Positions 34,546-47,373 of a stretch of DNA of 64,000 bases are shown here, one piece after another. The position numbers and the translations under genes are program-made. The stretch lies in contig CM053253.1 in the NCBI GenBank assembly GCA_028583405.1, positions 7,522,219 through 7,586,218 on the forward strand, in the 5' to 3' direction. Origin of the DNA: Pogonophryne albipinna (Eukaryota; Chordata; Actinopteri; Perciformes; Artedidraconidae). The notes under the pieces are model-generated. The model searched no databases and was not told the DNA's origin. It worked only from the letters and a program-made list of their open reading frames with translations. Position 1 is the first letter of the stretch; every line of letters begins with the position of its first letter.

Positions 34546-36010
34546 GTCTCCTTGCTTTACACAAATGTCTGCCTCCCTCACAAAGCCCCTGCTAATGGCT
34601 GCTCAGCTTCAACTCCTGACTCCCTAATGAAGCCCGACTGAGCTTCATGCAAATTAACTCCAGAGTCCTCCAGCGAACACCGACTGTTTATAGCCCCGTC
34701 TTTAAACCCCACACGTCTCCTCGTCCAGGCCTGAGAGTCACATTTAGTTGTTGGTGGATTAGCTCTCCATCCTCACATGGCAGCCATCGCTGCCCGTTAA
34801 ACTGTCCGACCCTCAATGGAGGTTTGTTCCCTCCGGTCTGATTTACAACTCTCATTCAGAAGTTCCCTGACAGTACCCTCGCTTTAGCCGCCATTAAACA
34901 TCTCACGGTGCGCCATCTGCTAACTGATCATTGGTTTCTAAACCTTTTACTATACGACTGCCATTATGATCATTATTGACTAACCATTATTACCATTAGC
35001 GACTAATTCACCAAATGTTTTCTCCATTACTGTCAATAAAATATCAGAAAACAGAGTAAAGTCCAACAAATTGCTTGTCTTGTCCAACCGACAGTCAATC
35101 CCCAAACATATTGCATAAATGATATGTGACAAACATAAGTCGAGAGCAGAAAATCTAATTGTTTATCTTATAGTACTAATCTTCATATTTATTATTTAAT
35201 TCATATATTATTTTAAAGATTATTTGTGCACCAAAATTGTGAAAACTACCTTTTTATGAAATGTGACAATAATGAGTTAAGGGCATACATTTCACAGAGC
35301 TCAATCTGACTCAATTGAAATTGCATCTTGCTCGATTGTCAGACCAAACCCAATATATATTCAATTTACGATCATTTATAGAAGGGAAAAACATGACATC
35401 CTTAAAATGGAGGCGCTAGAAACAGATAATGGCTGCTTGGTTTTTCCAGCTTGGACTTTTTTGTCTGTTGGGATGATTTGTTCTTTGTTTTCGGGGGTTG
35501 GAGGATTTCCTGTAGTCGTCCTATGTGATCGGGACAGGAGGATCGGCATGTGTTTGAAAACCGTGACGTCCTGCTTTACATGTTGTTTGCATTGAGTTTC
35601 ATTCGGCCTGCAGGAGAAGTTCTTCCCTCCCCCAGGTTTCTCTCCACTAAGACCTTTTTATTGCCTCTTCACATTAGAGGCTTTTTTGACTTGCTGAGGA
35701 TCCTCACTTGAGGGGAAAGTGGATGTTGGAGGGAGGTGACAACAATAGCGCTTTTATGTTGAGAGTTATCCTCGTTCCCCTGTGTTAGCTCCAGGGGAAC
35801 ATGTGACCGCCTTTCATTCAGGTCATGTCAGCCTTTGACCCTCTTAGGGAAGCCCGTCCCTCAATGTCCCATTCATGGCCTGCAGATGTCCGTGTGTGTT
35901 AACGTCTAACGCTGCAGAGGTATGACGAGCCGCTTCATTCAAGAGAAGGGAGCGGATCACTGTTTCTGTGCTGAGGAAGTGACGTCTGCAAAGGTGACAA
36001 CGAGACAGAT
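34546..36010. other. Low-repeat intergenic stretch
   Basis: 34560-34900 and 35590-36000 are less AT-rich and free of transposon signatures. The rest is AT-rich. No gene found. Candidate regulatory sequence only by absence of repeats. Confidence 0.3.
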
Positions 36011-36016
36011 TTGTCA

Positions 36017-36165
36017 AGTTTCAAGGCTTTTATTGTCGTGTGTGCATAGCTACAGTGTAGTTATGACAATTGAAATATTAGGTCACAGGCTCCTCTAACA
36101 GTGCAACACAATAAAACAGATCAAATAGTAAATAAAATATAATATAATATAATAGAGTGGTGCAG
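36017..36165 (-). mobile_element. LINE 3' tail, reverse copy
   Basis: TTTCAAGGCTTTTATTGTCG, then TGTGTGCATAGCTACAGT, is the reverse complement of the sequence at about 40680-40735 and shares GCAACACAATAAAACAGA. It is a short 3'-end fragment ending in a TATAA-rich simple repeat. Confidence 0.65.
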
Positions 36166-36840
36166 TGACGAGTCCTAAAACCCGGAAGTGAGTTAGCATT
36201 TTACCACTGTCTCAGAGTCAATGGGATCTCTCCATAGGATTTTGGAAAATAGCTCAAAATAAGGTCTGTGGTTGAGACACATTGAAGAGACAGATCACGT
36301 TTTGTTCTATGACATTAAATCCATCAGCAGTGACCCCGCTGGTGATTTCTGAAGAGTTTGCGTGTCTGAAAAACGATGGTTTTTAACAAGTGGCTGAATA
36401 GGACTACAGAAGTTGTCGAGGACGTTTTACGTCATTACACCGAACACGTAAACACTCCTGCTAAGTTTGTTTGCCCTGTTCTGCTTGAAAGCAAGTACCT
36501 GCCTCCTGCAAACTGTTCAAACAAACGCTTCAACTTGTTTGAAGCTGTATTTTTGAATATGGATCTTAAGTAGGCGTGACGTTGAAGCAGCGACTCGGCT
36601 GTAGTTCCTTTATAGCATAACGTTAGCATTTTGCTTCTATCGATTAGATTTATGATTAGAAAATGATAAAAGTAGGGTAGTCATGTGGAGATTATCCGAC
36701 TGAACAAAACGTGCATTTATCAAACAGGTTCCTTTTCCACAGACCTTATTTCGAGCTATTTTCCAAAATCCTATGGAGAAATCCCATTGCTTTTTGTCGA
36801 GGGAACCCATGCAGCTTACTTCCGGGTAAATACGTCATCC
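36160..36840. mobile_element. Foldback (long inverted repeat) element
   Basis: The arm at about 36232-36271 (CCATAGGATTTTGGAAAATA and on through TAAGGTCTGTGG) is repeated in inverse orientation at 36737-36776, with only a few mismatches over about 40 bp. The arms bracket about 465 bp with no transposase. A diverged relative lies at 30430-30990. Confidence 0.7.
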
Positions 36841-36988
36841 CTGCACCTCTCTATAGAAACAGAATTGATAGAAACTGTGCAGAGTACTCTATATACAGTA
36901 ACTGGAATATTGATATATGTGAGGTGAAAACAGATGAATGTTATGGATCCCTCCGTTCGGTGATAAAAGGGCAAGTTTGTTTTCTTTC

Positions 36989-37590
36989 TTTGAAACAATA
37001 CTGAGATACCTAAAGGAAGATTGTTTTTGGTTGCTCTAATGACCTCCTCTGTTTTAGGGCTGGGAGATATATCAGTATTGTGTTGCGAGACTAGATATCT
37101 TTTGAATATTGGGATATTTTAAAAAGTGTTGTTTCCTGGTTTAAAGGCTGTGTTACGGTAAAATGTGTAATTTTCTGAAGTTAACAGACTTTTCTAGCTG
37201 TTTATTATGTGTCTTTACACGTTTTGTCATTATCTCCACATTAGTGATGATTATTATGATGAGATATGAAAATATCGTTTTTGAAACAATACTGAGATAC
37301 CTAAAGGAAGTTTATTTTTGGTTGCTGTTGTGATCTCCTCTGTTTTAGGGCTGGGAATTATATCAGTATTTTATCCGTATTGTGTTGTGAAACTAGATAT
37401 CTTTTGAATATTGGGATATTTGAAGTGTTGTTTCCTGGTTTAAAGGCTGTGTTACGGTAATAGGTGTCATTATCTGAACTTAACAGACTTTTCTAGCTGC
37501 TTTATTATGTGTCTTTACACGTTTTGTCATTATCTGCACATTAGTGATGATTATTATGATATGATATTATGAGATGTGAAAATCTCATTA
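36989..37590. repeat. Two-copy direct tandem duplication, unit about 290-300 bp
   Basis: The unit from TTTGAAACAATACTGAGATA (36989) recurs from about 37278, and both copies contain GGTTTAAAGGCTGTGTTACG and CTTTACACGTTTTGTCATTA. Small indels separate the units. No coding capacity. Confidence 0.85.
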
Positions 37591-38262
37591 TGGAAATATT
37601 ATGTTGAAGCACCAATAGTCAACAATTTTACTCAAAGATGTCGACACATTACATTTCTCCCCATTGCTCAGCTCCACATTTTTTTGTTAGTAAAGCAGTA
37701 TTATGCTCATTTGAATTTTCAGTTTGAGAAATTATTTTCATAAAAGCTAAATATGAGATTATGCAAAAGACGCTTACACTTCGAGACGTAGTGCTCAAAT
37801 CAGATGTATTCCTCAGATCTGATTCATTCGTTTAGTTGTTTTCTGATTTTTTAATTGTGGCCAATATCATCTTCCAATGTGGACTTTTCACATTCCTGAA
37901 CTGACTTATATGTGCAATTTAAAAACAATGACGCCACATTACAGAAGTAAACATGGAGACCACTGAAGTGACTGTTTGGGGTTTCATTTCGTTTTGATGT
38001 GAAGTGTAAGCCTGCATAATTGTGAGCAAATGATAACAAGGAAAACATTATTTTTTGTATTCTAGCCAGCAAACATTGTGAATATTCTGACTAGGGCTGA
38101 TTTTTGTTGTTGCAATACACCGCCACTCTAGAGCGACTTAGAACATGTAAATTGTTCTCACTCATATGACAAAAATACTAGGTCCCATTAGGCTGAATTA
38201 AAATCTGATTTGGGCCTCGTTTGACTTAATGTAGCCCCCGAATATATCATGAAACATGTGAC
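37591..38262. other. AT-rich intergenic stretch
   Basis: No gene or complete element recognised. Confidence 0.4.
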
Positions 38263-38266
38263 TTAA

Positions 38267-38889
38267 CCCGGTGTTGTGTTCAAAAGCTGTTACCGTTCAA
38301 TTTTGACCCATGATTTATCTCAGTCCAAAACGCTCAGAAATAATGACTATCATCCAATATTGTTTTAACTACATCATAACTAACTTATTATGCATTCATA
38401 ACCGTACAATCCTGTTGTAATTTAATGTTATGGCCCCAAAAAACATTACACCACATATTTAAGTAAAACATGTGATTCACTCATTATATTTCCTATAGTG
38501 AAGACAGTGGATCATTACGTTATCTGACTATAATAGAATAATATTAGAATACAATCTCCCCAAAATACGTTTTAAAGTATTGTTACAGTGGATGAAGGGG
38601 GAGGGGGAGGGGTGTCTAAAGTCAAAGATGAATTTTGATCGGGCCAAATTTGACCCCGAGTCACCCACAACATGCTGCCGGGTCTTCCCAGACCCCAACA
38701 CCAAATTATACACTTTTTTTTTTAGAGACCTTCAGATTGGCTAAAATTGTCAAAATCAGTTTTGTAGTGTTTATATAGCTGTTGTGGAGGATATCATGAA
38801 GCCTTGTTCCGATAAAAAAAACTAGAGCTTAGTTATTATATAATTGTAACTTGAAACGGGTCACGGGAGACCCGAACACAACATAAGGG
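38267..38889. mobile_element. Non-autonomous piggyBac-like element
   Basis: A 623-bp element between TTAA at 38263-38266 and 38890-38893. The ends CCCGGTGTTGTGTTC and GAACACAACATAAGGG form an imperfect inverted repeat with the CCC/GGG termini usual for piggyBac. Internal motifs such as TTTTGACCCATG and GGGTCACGGGAGACCCG are present; there is no transposase. Confidence 0.8.
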
Positions 38890-38893
38890 TTAA

Positions 38894-40370
38894 ACTGAAG
38901 AGAAGTAAAAACATAACATTTCAGGGGACTGTTAAGTTTCTTTAGACAATAACACTAAGAGTGAATCAGGTTTTCACGGTCTATGGTTTTGACCCGAGGC
39001 TCTTTTTATTACGTCATCTTGTTGAGTCATCTTCTTCTGCAAAGGTCTTATCGCACCTGACTGAAGTACAAGCCAAAAACTGTGCTTCCCGCACTCAACA
39101 CCTAATATCAAAACAGTAATGACAAATGTTAATAATACAAACATATGATGCATTTTCTGTTTTTAGTTTACAACGAAACCTAGCTAGTGGTTATTTAAAG
39201 ATCGCAACTAGAAAGACTACAAATCCCAGAGTCCCTGTCCCGCATGCTGGCTCTTAGGAACCGACTAACTCCCCTTGTGTGTATGTACAGCTCTCAACGT
39301 GCCCAGACTTGGAGTGATTTTCACCTCTTTTAATACTTTTCGCCTCATTCTGAAAGAAAGAAGTGAAATGTGCCAACGTGACGGCCATCTTGGTGTGTCC
39401 TGCGAGACGGGAGATGTAGTTCATTGAGCGCAAACAAAAGTGTTACTTCACAGTTTTACGACACATTTTAACTTTTTTTACTTGCAAAATTAACTTTTAA
39501 ATTGACAAACATCATATGTGTAATTCGTGGCACAATTCAAACGGGAACGAAAGATGATATTTCTCTCTCCATTGACTTCAATATATACTTTTTCCAAAAT
39601 AAGGTCCCATGGAGGTCCACCGGAAGGGGAGGGACTTCGCCTCTCTGTTAAAATGATAAGACTTGACAATACTTACAGGTCAAGTCAATTTAGCCAAGTG
39701 GCTTTACAGTCTGTACACGCTCTGAAGATATTGATCCTCCTCTGTAAGGACATAATATATGTTGTAGTCTTTTAGTCTGAAAGTCCCTCTTTGTGTTTGC
39801 TGGTCTATAAATTGCATAAAATCAATGTATAGGAAATTCCAGAAAATCAATCCACGACTCATGTCATATAAATATCTTGAGTTTTATAATTGAGATAAAA
39901 ACTTGGTAAAGCTATCTTTATAGTGGAGTTACATTTGTTCAGAAGAATTTAAAAGACCACTAGAGGGGCTTACAGTATGTGGGAGTGTGTGGGAGAGAAA
40001 CTCGCTCTCGAGGGAATCTGGTTTATCACAAGATTTTGAAACGATTTCCAAAGTTTGAATAGAAGCACAAAATGACACCAGATGCTATTCATTAAAATAA
40101 GAAATACATTATTTAATTCAATTCATTGATCATTATTTTATCTTGCCAAGAACTTTAAATGTTATTATTCTTGGCAATTTGATTCATGAACGCATTATCT
40201 GACATATACACATTTAGAAAGGAAGGTTAAATGAACACAAACTAACTTAGAAAACGTGCTGGATTATGTACAGCAAAGAGAAACGGACTGTTGGCACATC
40301 TTCCTCCTGACTGCTTTTCTGTTTTGTTTTGTTTCTTTGTTTCTTTTTGGTTTTGTTTTGTTTGTCTACC
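38894..40370. other. Intergenic stretch, old repeat relics
   Basis: Nothing with a clear boundary. 39190-39420 contains ACTACAAATCCCAGAG and later GAGATGTAGTTC, loosely inverted, perhaps an eroded MITE. No gene seen. Confidence 0.35.
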
Positions 40371-40374
40371 CTCC

Positions 40375-40740
40375 TTCCCAAATGTAAAGCGTCTTTGGGT
40401 TCAAGAAAAGCGCTATAGAAATATAATTTATTATATTATTATTATTATCTTTAAGAACAGACTCAGGGACAGTTTCATCCCATCGACCATAAGACTGTTA
40501 AACACCTGCACTTTTGAAACAACATCCATAACATTCATCTGTTTGCAACTTATATCAATATTCCAATTACTTGTAGACTATTCTGCACTATTTCTACTAT
40601 ATTCTATTTTATTTCATTTACTTGCACTATTGTATCTGTTTTATTATGTTGCACTGTTGGAGCCTGTGACCTACGATTTTCATTGTCATATCTAAACTGT
40701 AGCTATGCACACATGATAAAAGCCTTGGATCTTGAAGGTT
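40375..40740 (+). mobile_element. LINE 3' ends, two adjoining fragments
   Basis: 40375-40448 (AAGCGTCTTTGGGTTCAAGA, then GCGCTATAGAAATATAA and TTATTA repeats) looks like an L2-type LINE tail. 40449-40740 encodes a remnant of a LINE polyprotein C terminus (NRLRDSFIPSTIRLLNT). It ends with the tail shared in reverse at 36.0 kb (GCTATGCACACATGATAAAA). Confidence 0.65.
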
Positions 40741-43500
40741 TTAAATGAAGCAGTGTTGTGTCTGTGTTCAGCCACTAGGGGGAGACAGATTGAAGGTGGT
40801 GAGGCAGGTCAGGGCGGACCATATGTGTTCAGTAATAAGAGGATAAATCCTCACCGGACACCAACTCTTTTGATCCCGGTGACTTATGATGCTTTGAAGC
40901 TCGCCGTCTGTCGTTTCTCTTCTTTTTGTTCTGTTTGTTTCTTTGATGTGGTCCAGTCTTGATGACATGTGCATTTTGTTTTGGGGATTTCCCCCTGATT
41001 TTTCATCAGTGTCTTTTTGTCTGGAAGCATGGCCCACGCTGGAATCATTTTTCAAATTAACTTAAGAAAAAGTGCCACACTGTGAATGCACTCCACTACA
41101 GGTAGAAGTGCTGCATTTAAAGCTTTTTCATGTAAGTATTATCAGTGAAATCTACTCAGAGTATGAGTCATTGTGCAGTACGCTGTTAACTCGAAGTGTT
41201 TTATTATTATACATATTTATTTAGTTTGTGGGTTTATAGTGCTGCTACATTCATGTGCATGTTGCATTTTACTGCGGTGGATTACGGTGGTTCTTATTAT
41301 ATCTTTTTGTGTACATTATGAATCATTTTCTGTAAGATCATCACATGTTTTGTAGCTTTTGTCTTATTATTCTATCTAAAATAAGTTCATTTCCCCCAGT
41401 TTCTATGCTAAATCAGCCCTGGTTTTAGCTTTCTGACTCAGCATTACGCTGCTGATCCAAGAGGGTTTTGAAATGTTATTTAGTTTAAGAAGTATGAGAA
41501 TTTCTCAACACATAAGGAAACACTTCACCCTTCGATTATCATCAACATGATGAACAAACACATCTGGAGGGACATCGTTTTCCCTCCAAACTAAAACTCT
41601 TAAACTTATCCAGTGGAGTACATTTCCCTTTCCCCTCTCAAATGTAGTACAAGGTAGGGAATAAAGGAAATGGTATTTATTTGTTATTCTACCACAACCT
41701 TTGAGACACAGAAATTGATATTCTACTCGTCAAACTGGCTACACTGTTTTGGTCAGATCTGAATGACAAAAGCTCAAAACAACTGACATTCATGTGAGCA
41801 CCCCGAGGCGCTGGATTTATAGGAAGTCTGTCGAGGGGCGAAGTCGATTCAGGTCAGGTCTCTTGTCGACTCAATTCGGGTCAAATTGAAAAAGCTCAAC
41901 TTTGAAATGAGTACGTATAGATCTGCTGTTTTAGAATAATTGTTGGCAGAGGCAGACGTCTGGATGTGTTGCCTTCCCTTATTACTTTATCGTATTATCC
42001 TCCCACATTGAAGTGGTGTTGTTGCTGTGGGCGAGAGTCGCTCTGTCATCAGACTCGGTTTAGTGTGTCTGGTATGTCTGAGGATGATGAGGCTTCATTA
42101 ACGACGAGAGCAGATGAGTCACAGAGGGAGAAAACCTGCAGAGATAAACCACAGCGGGACAACACCTCCTTTATTCTGCTCACCAGTTTAGACACGACAC
42201 AGGTTATCTGAACTTACTCATTCACAAAAGTCATCTCTTATTATGAAAGAGTTACTGTACTGAAACTATTGGTCATTCATTTGGTTGATTGACAAGACGA
42301 ATTTGCGGCTATTTAGATGAATAATTAATTGTTTTAGTCTGTTTTTTTTTAAAGCAAAACTGTTACATTTATCTTGTTCCAGCCTCTCAGATGTTAAATT
42401 ATGCTTTCCTTGTTTTATGTGATAGTGATTTCAATTTATTGTGAGCTGTGGACAAAATAAGCATTCTGAACAAGTCACTCTCCATCTTCCTTAATATGCA
42501 ACTATTTTTGATAATAGATGAATCATTGTAAATCAGGCAAAAACCACAAATAACCTTTTCCATTACTTAAAGTATAATACATTTAATATCCTTAGGTTTT
42601 CCAATTATAATTCAAATTTCTAAAGATTGAAAGCCTGGCTGAATAATTGATATTTCAATCACCAATAATCACTTCCAGCTTCTCAATTGTGAGGCTTTTT
42701 ATTGAGATAGTATGTTGAATATCTTAAAAAATATTCTGTTTTTAATCGGCTGTACAAGAGCTGTTGCCGCTGTGTGCACAGTTTGGGCTGTTAGCATTGT
42801 TAGCGCCATTAGCAGCTAGCCACCTTCCTAAATGTGCTGCTTTTAATTTATATTACCATAACCCGACTGACACTGGATTTTCAGAGCCATATCTGTGGAT
42901 AGTATTTTTTTAATTAAACCAAAAACAAATCTGGATATGTGATGACGATCACGAGTAAATCGCGTATTGTTAGTTATGCTTATGGTGGGACCATAGACTG
43001 TATATATAAAGGGTGGGACCTTTGACATTGTCAGGGCTCTCTAGTGGACAACATATATATTGGTGTCACTGTTTTACAAACCAGCCAGTATGAACTGATG
43101 TAGATATCTAAACTAATGTAATATGGGCGGCAATGTTGGTTTAACATTACAGTCAATTTCCTGGGTTTTAAGAAGTGGACGAATATGTTTTCACTACTTT
43201 CCAGCCTTTTATAGACTAAACACTTTATAACAAATTCAATGATTAGTTGCAGCCCCTTTATCTCCTGTCACTTTCCTCTACCTCAGTCCCACATGGCTCA
43301 GTCCAACACTTATCAGCGCTGTGATTGAGAAAGTCAATCCTCTTAGCACAGAGCCTGTTTTCTTTCTAGGCCACTGAACGGCTCTCTGCAGAAAGTCCTG
43401 TCAGTTGAGTCTGGCTGTCGGATATCCTCTCTCTGTTAAGTTCCTTTGTCCGCTACATGCTAGGGTCTCTTTTTGAAACACAACCCCCCTCTCCCACCTC
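40741..43500. other. Intergenic stretch without recognised genes
   Basis: AT-rich, with short degenerate repeat relics at about 41.08-41.2 and 42.3-42.7 kb. No exon-like sequence supported by family similarity. Confidence 0.35.
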
Positions 43501-43539
43501 TTTATGGGCTGGAGCCGGCAGCTGCAGGGTTAATGTTTA

Positions 43540-43564
43540 GCAGCAGCAGCAGCAGCAGCAGCAG
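43540..43564. repeat. (CAG)8 microsatellite
   Basis: Perfect trinucleotide repeat in the candidate 5'UTR region. Confidence 0.95.
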
Positions 43565-43865
43565 AGAGGCAGGAGTTGTAGCAGGAGGAGGAGGAGGAAG
43601 AGAGGTGGGGGCTGGTCCACAGCTGTTGTAGTAGGCAGGGTCTATCAGGGTAGGAAGCCTGCCTCACTCGCCCTGGAACAATGGGAGACATGGCAGCCTC
43701 TGCAGACACACACACAATGCACATGCCTTCCAAGGACAGGCCTTTTTCCAGCTGAAGTGTAGAGGAAACCGGCTTCCTCGCCTCACTCGCACGTTACCAG
43801 AGAGGGAGATAATCTCCTCTGCAGCCGGACAACAGACATGTGAGGTTGTGGCTTCTGTCGCTCTC

Positions 43866-43921
43866 TTTCTTCTTCTTCTTCTTCTTCTTCTTCTTCTTCT
43901 TCTTCTTCTTCTTCTTCTTCT
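43866..43921. repeat. (CTT)n microsatellite
   Basis: About 18 perfect copies of CTT. The long Glu or Arg runs in reverse frames come from this repeat and are not proteins. Confidence 0.95.
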
Positions 43922-43999
43922 GGTGCCTGACATCTATTCTGCTGAGAGGAGATCTCTGGATGCGCTGACTGGATGACTGTAAAGGCAGCAGGAGGAGGG

Positions 44000-46060
44000 T
44001 GAGCTCGCCTCAAATGTGTACATGTTTGAGAGGGATTTAGCACATATGTGTATATTGATTTAGTGTTTACGGCTGACATGATGTTATTCGGCTTCACGCT
44101 GTGTTTTCCTGGTGTGACAGCGTTTCTGTGAGAGCAAATAAAGCAGATTTATACTTGTATGAGCTTTAAAGTGAGGTGACACCGAGAGAGCAAGTGTTTA
44201 GTGAGGTTTATGGTGTTGACTTGACGTGAATGGACTTGATGGCTCTTAAGGCAGGTCGGATTTACCCTGTGTGTGTGCTAGTGTGTGTGTGATTAGGTTA
44301 GCATCAATATCCTTGGGCTAGCTTACATCTCTCCGTTTCCACACAGTGTCGTTTTTATTCTCAGCACAGCATAATGTCTGCATTGTTTTAGTCGCAGCTA
44401 ACAATGTGTCATAAATCTGCCAAATGTGTTGCCGTTGGGGGAAAGCGCCGCCTAAATGTTGTCTGTGTGTTTGATGAAACACAGTGTGTGTTGTATGAGA
44501 GATGGAGGATGCAGGGTGTGGAGGTCGCCTGGCACAGATTTTTAAGAAGCGATCCGTTTGATTGCTCTCAGACATCCATGGCGTTCATCCAACCTGTCAA
44601 GCCCTTTTGGGAAGAGAGCTCCCTTCCCCTCCTCCAATCGCCCCCCCATCCCCCACCTCCTCGTCTCCACCGCCTCCTCATCCCAAATATTGCTTGTGTA
44701 CGATTCGCCTCGGTCCTCGCAGCCAAACATCAGACAGGAAGCACCACCGAGGGAGCTCTCGCAGCCTGATTCTGTCTCACCCCCCCTCCTCCTAGCCTTT
44801 GATATGTATATGTATCTGTATTAACGAAGCAGACAATCGCGTGGTAATGGTTTGTCTGGTGGAAAAAAAAAAACGACTTTGGCCTACATTCGCCCAATCT
44901 TCCCCGATCTTTAATTCCACCATGTGAGGATTTAGCTTTTTGTCACATTGTTTACATGTCCCGCCTACACACTTTGCCTACACAGCAAGAACTTCAATCT
45001 GCGCCTTTCCCCGGATTGGCAGATGCAAAGGGTGCTGTTTGACATATCCTGAGACGGCCCTGCTTCTGCCAAACCCCCAAGAGTGAGCCTGACATGATTT
45101 AAGAAGCTTTTGTGCATTTTCTTCTCTCTGCTTCGGCTGAGTCGCTTTTTTCGATTTGTTTTCTTCTGCCCTCATTCCATGAATCTCATCTAGTCGTTGC
45201 AGCATCTCGCCAAACCTCACTCAATATTTCATCCTTTTCTCAGCGTCCAGCCATCTGAAATCAAAGTCTGTCCTCGGTGAATAAAACACCAGTGATGGGA
45301 TATTGCAAAAATCTCAAGTGCTTTTTGAGCTTTACAATTTGCCGTCTTTGTGAACTTGACACGGATCACAGATCTTTTTTCCCAGAGCCAGGTGTACCGA
45401 GGAGGGTAGGACCCAGATTGAGAGGGCAGATGCTCACTCCTAATCCCATTTCAGTCGGACAAGACCTAAAAGGATCAGGCCGTGTTACCCTTGGAAATGA
45501 AGAGTTAATTCTCCCGGTCCAAACAACAGACGGAAAGTCCCATTACGGCTTTAAATAAAGACCTTTTATAGAAAGTGAACATAATTAGCAGACTCTGTTA
45601 ATGAGGAGAAAGAAGCACTCGACGCGTGAGACTATCAGAAAGATGCATAAAATGAGGAGTTTCTTAAACGCCGTGTCTGTTGAATTATTCATCCAATCTT
45701 TCTTTCATTACACTTTACAATGACTTAGAGATGAAAGGGAAGACGAGCAGTGGGGGGGGGGGCTTGTGGTCTCGGCAATGCTGGCGTCTGCAGAGCGCTG
45801 GTTTCTCCCGAGGGCAACGCAGTGTCTTCTCCTCACAGCTTCCTGTTCACAGGTCGGAGGGAAGCTGCAGCCTTTGCCCGCCACATAAAAAGACATGACA
45901 TTGGTCCATCAAACTTTTTTAAGACCTTATCATACACGGACACATCACGTGGTTTCTGTCTTGTGATTTGAAGAGATTAATATTACACTCAGATGTCAGG
46001 AGGTTTCTACCAGATGAGAGGTTATTTATTGAAATGAAAACATTTCTCCTTGTGTGTTTT
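44000..46060. other. Low-repeat stretch between candidate untranslated exons
   Basis: Moderately GC-rich compared with the flanks, with C-rich tracts around 44640-44790 and a G tract near 45752. No family-supported exon. Confidence 0.3.
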
Positions 46061-46071
46061 CTCTTCCTCAG

Positions 46072-46157
46072 CTCCTTGGTTTTGTTGTTGGGAGACAGAG
46101 GCGCCTAACAGGAGACTGACTCCTCTTCCAGGATCCTAACGAGAGCTCAAACCACCG
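46072..46157 (+). other. Candidate untranslated internal exon of nckap5l
   Basis: Pyrimidine-rich acceptor TTTTCTCTTCCTCAG ends at 46071. An 86-bp segment without ATG follows, then a strong donor CCG|GTGAGT (GT at 46158-46159). The size, both splice sites and absence of ATG fit a 5'UTR exon spliced to the coding exon at 57225. Needs transcript evidence. Confidence 0.4.
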
Positions 46158-46843
46158 GTGAGTGTCTTCATTATGCCGGGCTGCCACTAACCATTGTCTG
46201 TTAATTAGATTACTCACCCGATAACTGTTTGGGCTTTAAAATGTTAGAAAAAGAGATCAAGGCTATTAGTTTCCCACAGACATCTGGTAAATGTTCTAAG
46301 GACTGCAACTACCAATTGTTTTCATAAATGTGCATGTTTTTTCTTGATCAATCAAATAGAAATGCAGGCAATTAGGCGACAGAAGCCCTCAGCATTCCCG
46401 AGAACACAAGGTTTCTTTCTTTACCTTGTTTTGCCCCAAAACCAGCTGTCCAAAACCAGACAAAAGATATTCAATTTGAAATGATAACAATCTGAGAAAT
46501 TAAGCGGATCTGCGCTAGAACCAGGAGCCAGAGAACATTAAACAATAGTTGATTTTTTTAAATGTCTGCAAATCAATAGAAGCATAATCATTTCAGCTTT
46601 AAATAGCCTCTACATCTTCACACTCTCACAGTTTTTGTATAAATAGTGAAAGTGCATATCCCCCATCCCAATGAGATGTGTTCCAATGTCTTGTTTTAAA
46701 AGAAACATGCCAAAACCCAAAGCTATTCTGTTTTTAAATGATAAAAAAAAACGAGCAGTAAATACTAACATTTGAAAAGTCAGAAGGAAAAAATACTTCC
46801 CATTTCTGTTTTAAAAAACGCATTCAATGATAGATTTATTATA

Positions 46844-47373
46844 CAGGGGGTCCACGGGGTCTTAAAAAGTATTACAAGTTGATCAATCAATTTAGCGAAA
46901 ATTAAGGCTATTCAAAAGTATTAAACAGCATTTTCCAAGGTATTACATTTTGTAGCTTGTTTTCAATAAGTATATAAATTGTCCAAAGAGGTTGTATTCT
47001 ACAGTCTGCCTGAATGTAATCATGGCGTAGGTGTGGAGTGTGATTCTGTGTAGTTTATTGATGGCATCCCGTTGGGTTTGACGTCATCTGAACAGGACAT
47101 CGCACGCTCACTGCTTGATAGCGCGCGAAGGTCCGTTTACGCCGGTTGTTAAACAACATCGTTATGGGGAAATGCAAGTTTGCGTCCAAATGGTTGGAAG
47201 ATAAGGAGGAAGGACAATCAATACTGTGTATAGTCAATGTGAGGTAAAGTGTGTTGCCAAGGTAACCGGTTAAAACTCCAAGTGGCGATGAGGTCTTAAA
47301 ATGTATGGAAAGGGTCTTAAAAAAGGTCTTGAAAGGTCTTACATCTGACCTCAGGATTCCTGCATATACCCTG
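46844..47373 (+). mobile_element. CAGGG element with MGKCK leader, copy 2
   Basis: A 530-bp relative of 33808-34336 in the same orientation (start CAGGGGGTCCACGGGGTCTT, end GCATATACCCTG). The leader ATG is at 47164 and reads MGKCKFASKWLEDKEEGQS. Confidence 0.8.

Larger units (their letters stand above)
43500..43998 (+). promoter_or_regulatory. Candidate nckap5l 5'UTR exon or promoter
   Basis: A GC-richer, low-repeat region with (CAG)8 at 43540-43564 and (CTT)n at 43866-43921. It ends with GGAGGAG|GGTGAGC, giving a good donor with GT at 43999-44000. It lies upstream of a possible internal untranslated exon at 46072-46157. Inference from splice signals and composition only. Confidence 0.33.

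Noticed and set aside
42980..43030. TATATATAAAGGGTGGGACC as a TATA promoter
   Set aside because: No exon or downstream gene supports it; the context is AT-rich repeat relic.
43664..44097. Arg-rich and Glu-rich reverse frames
   Set aside because: They are translations of the (CTT)n microsatellite.
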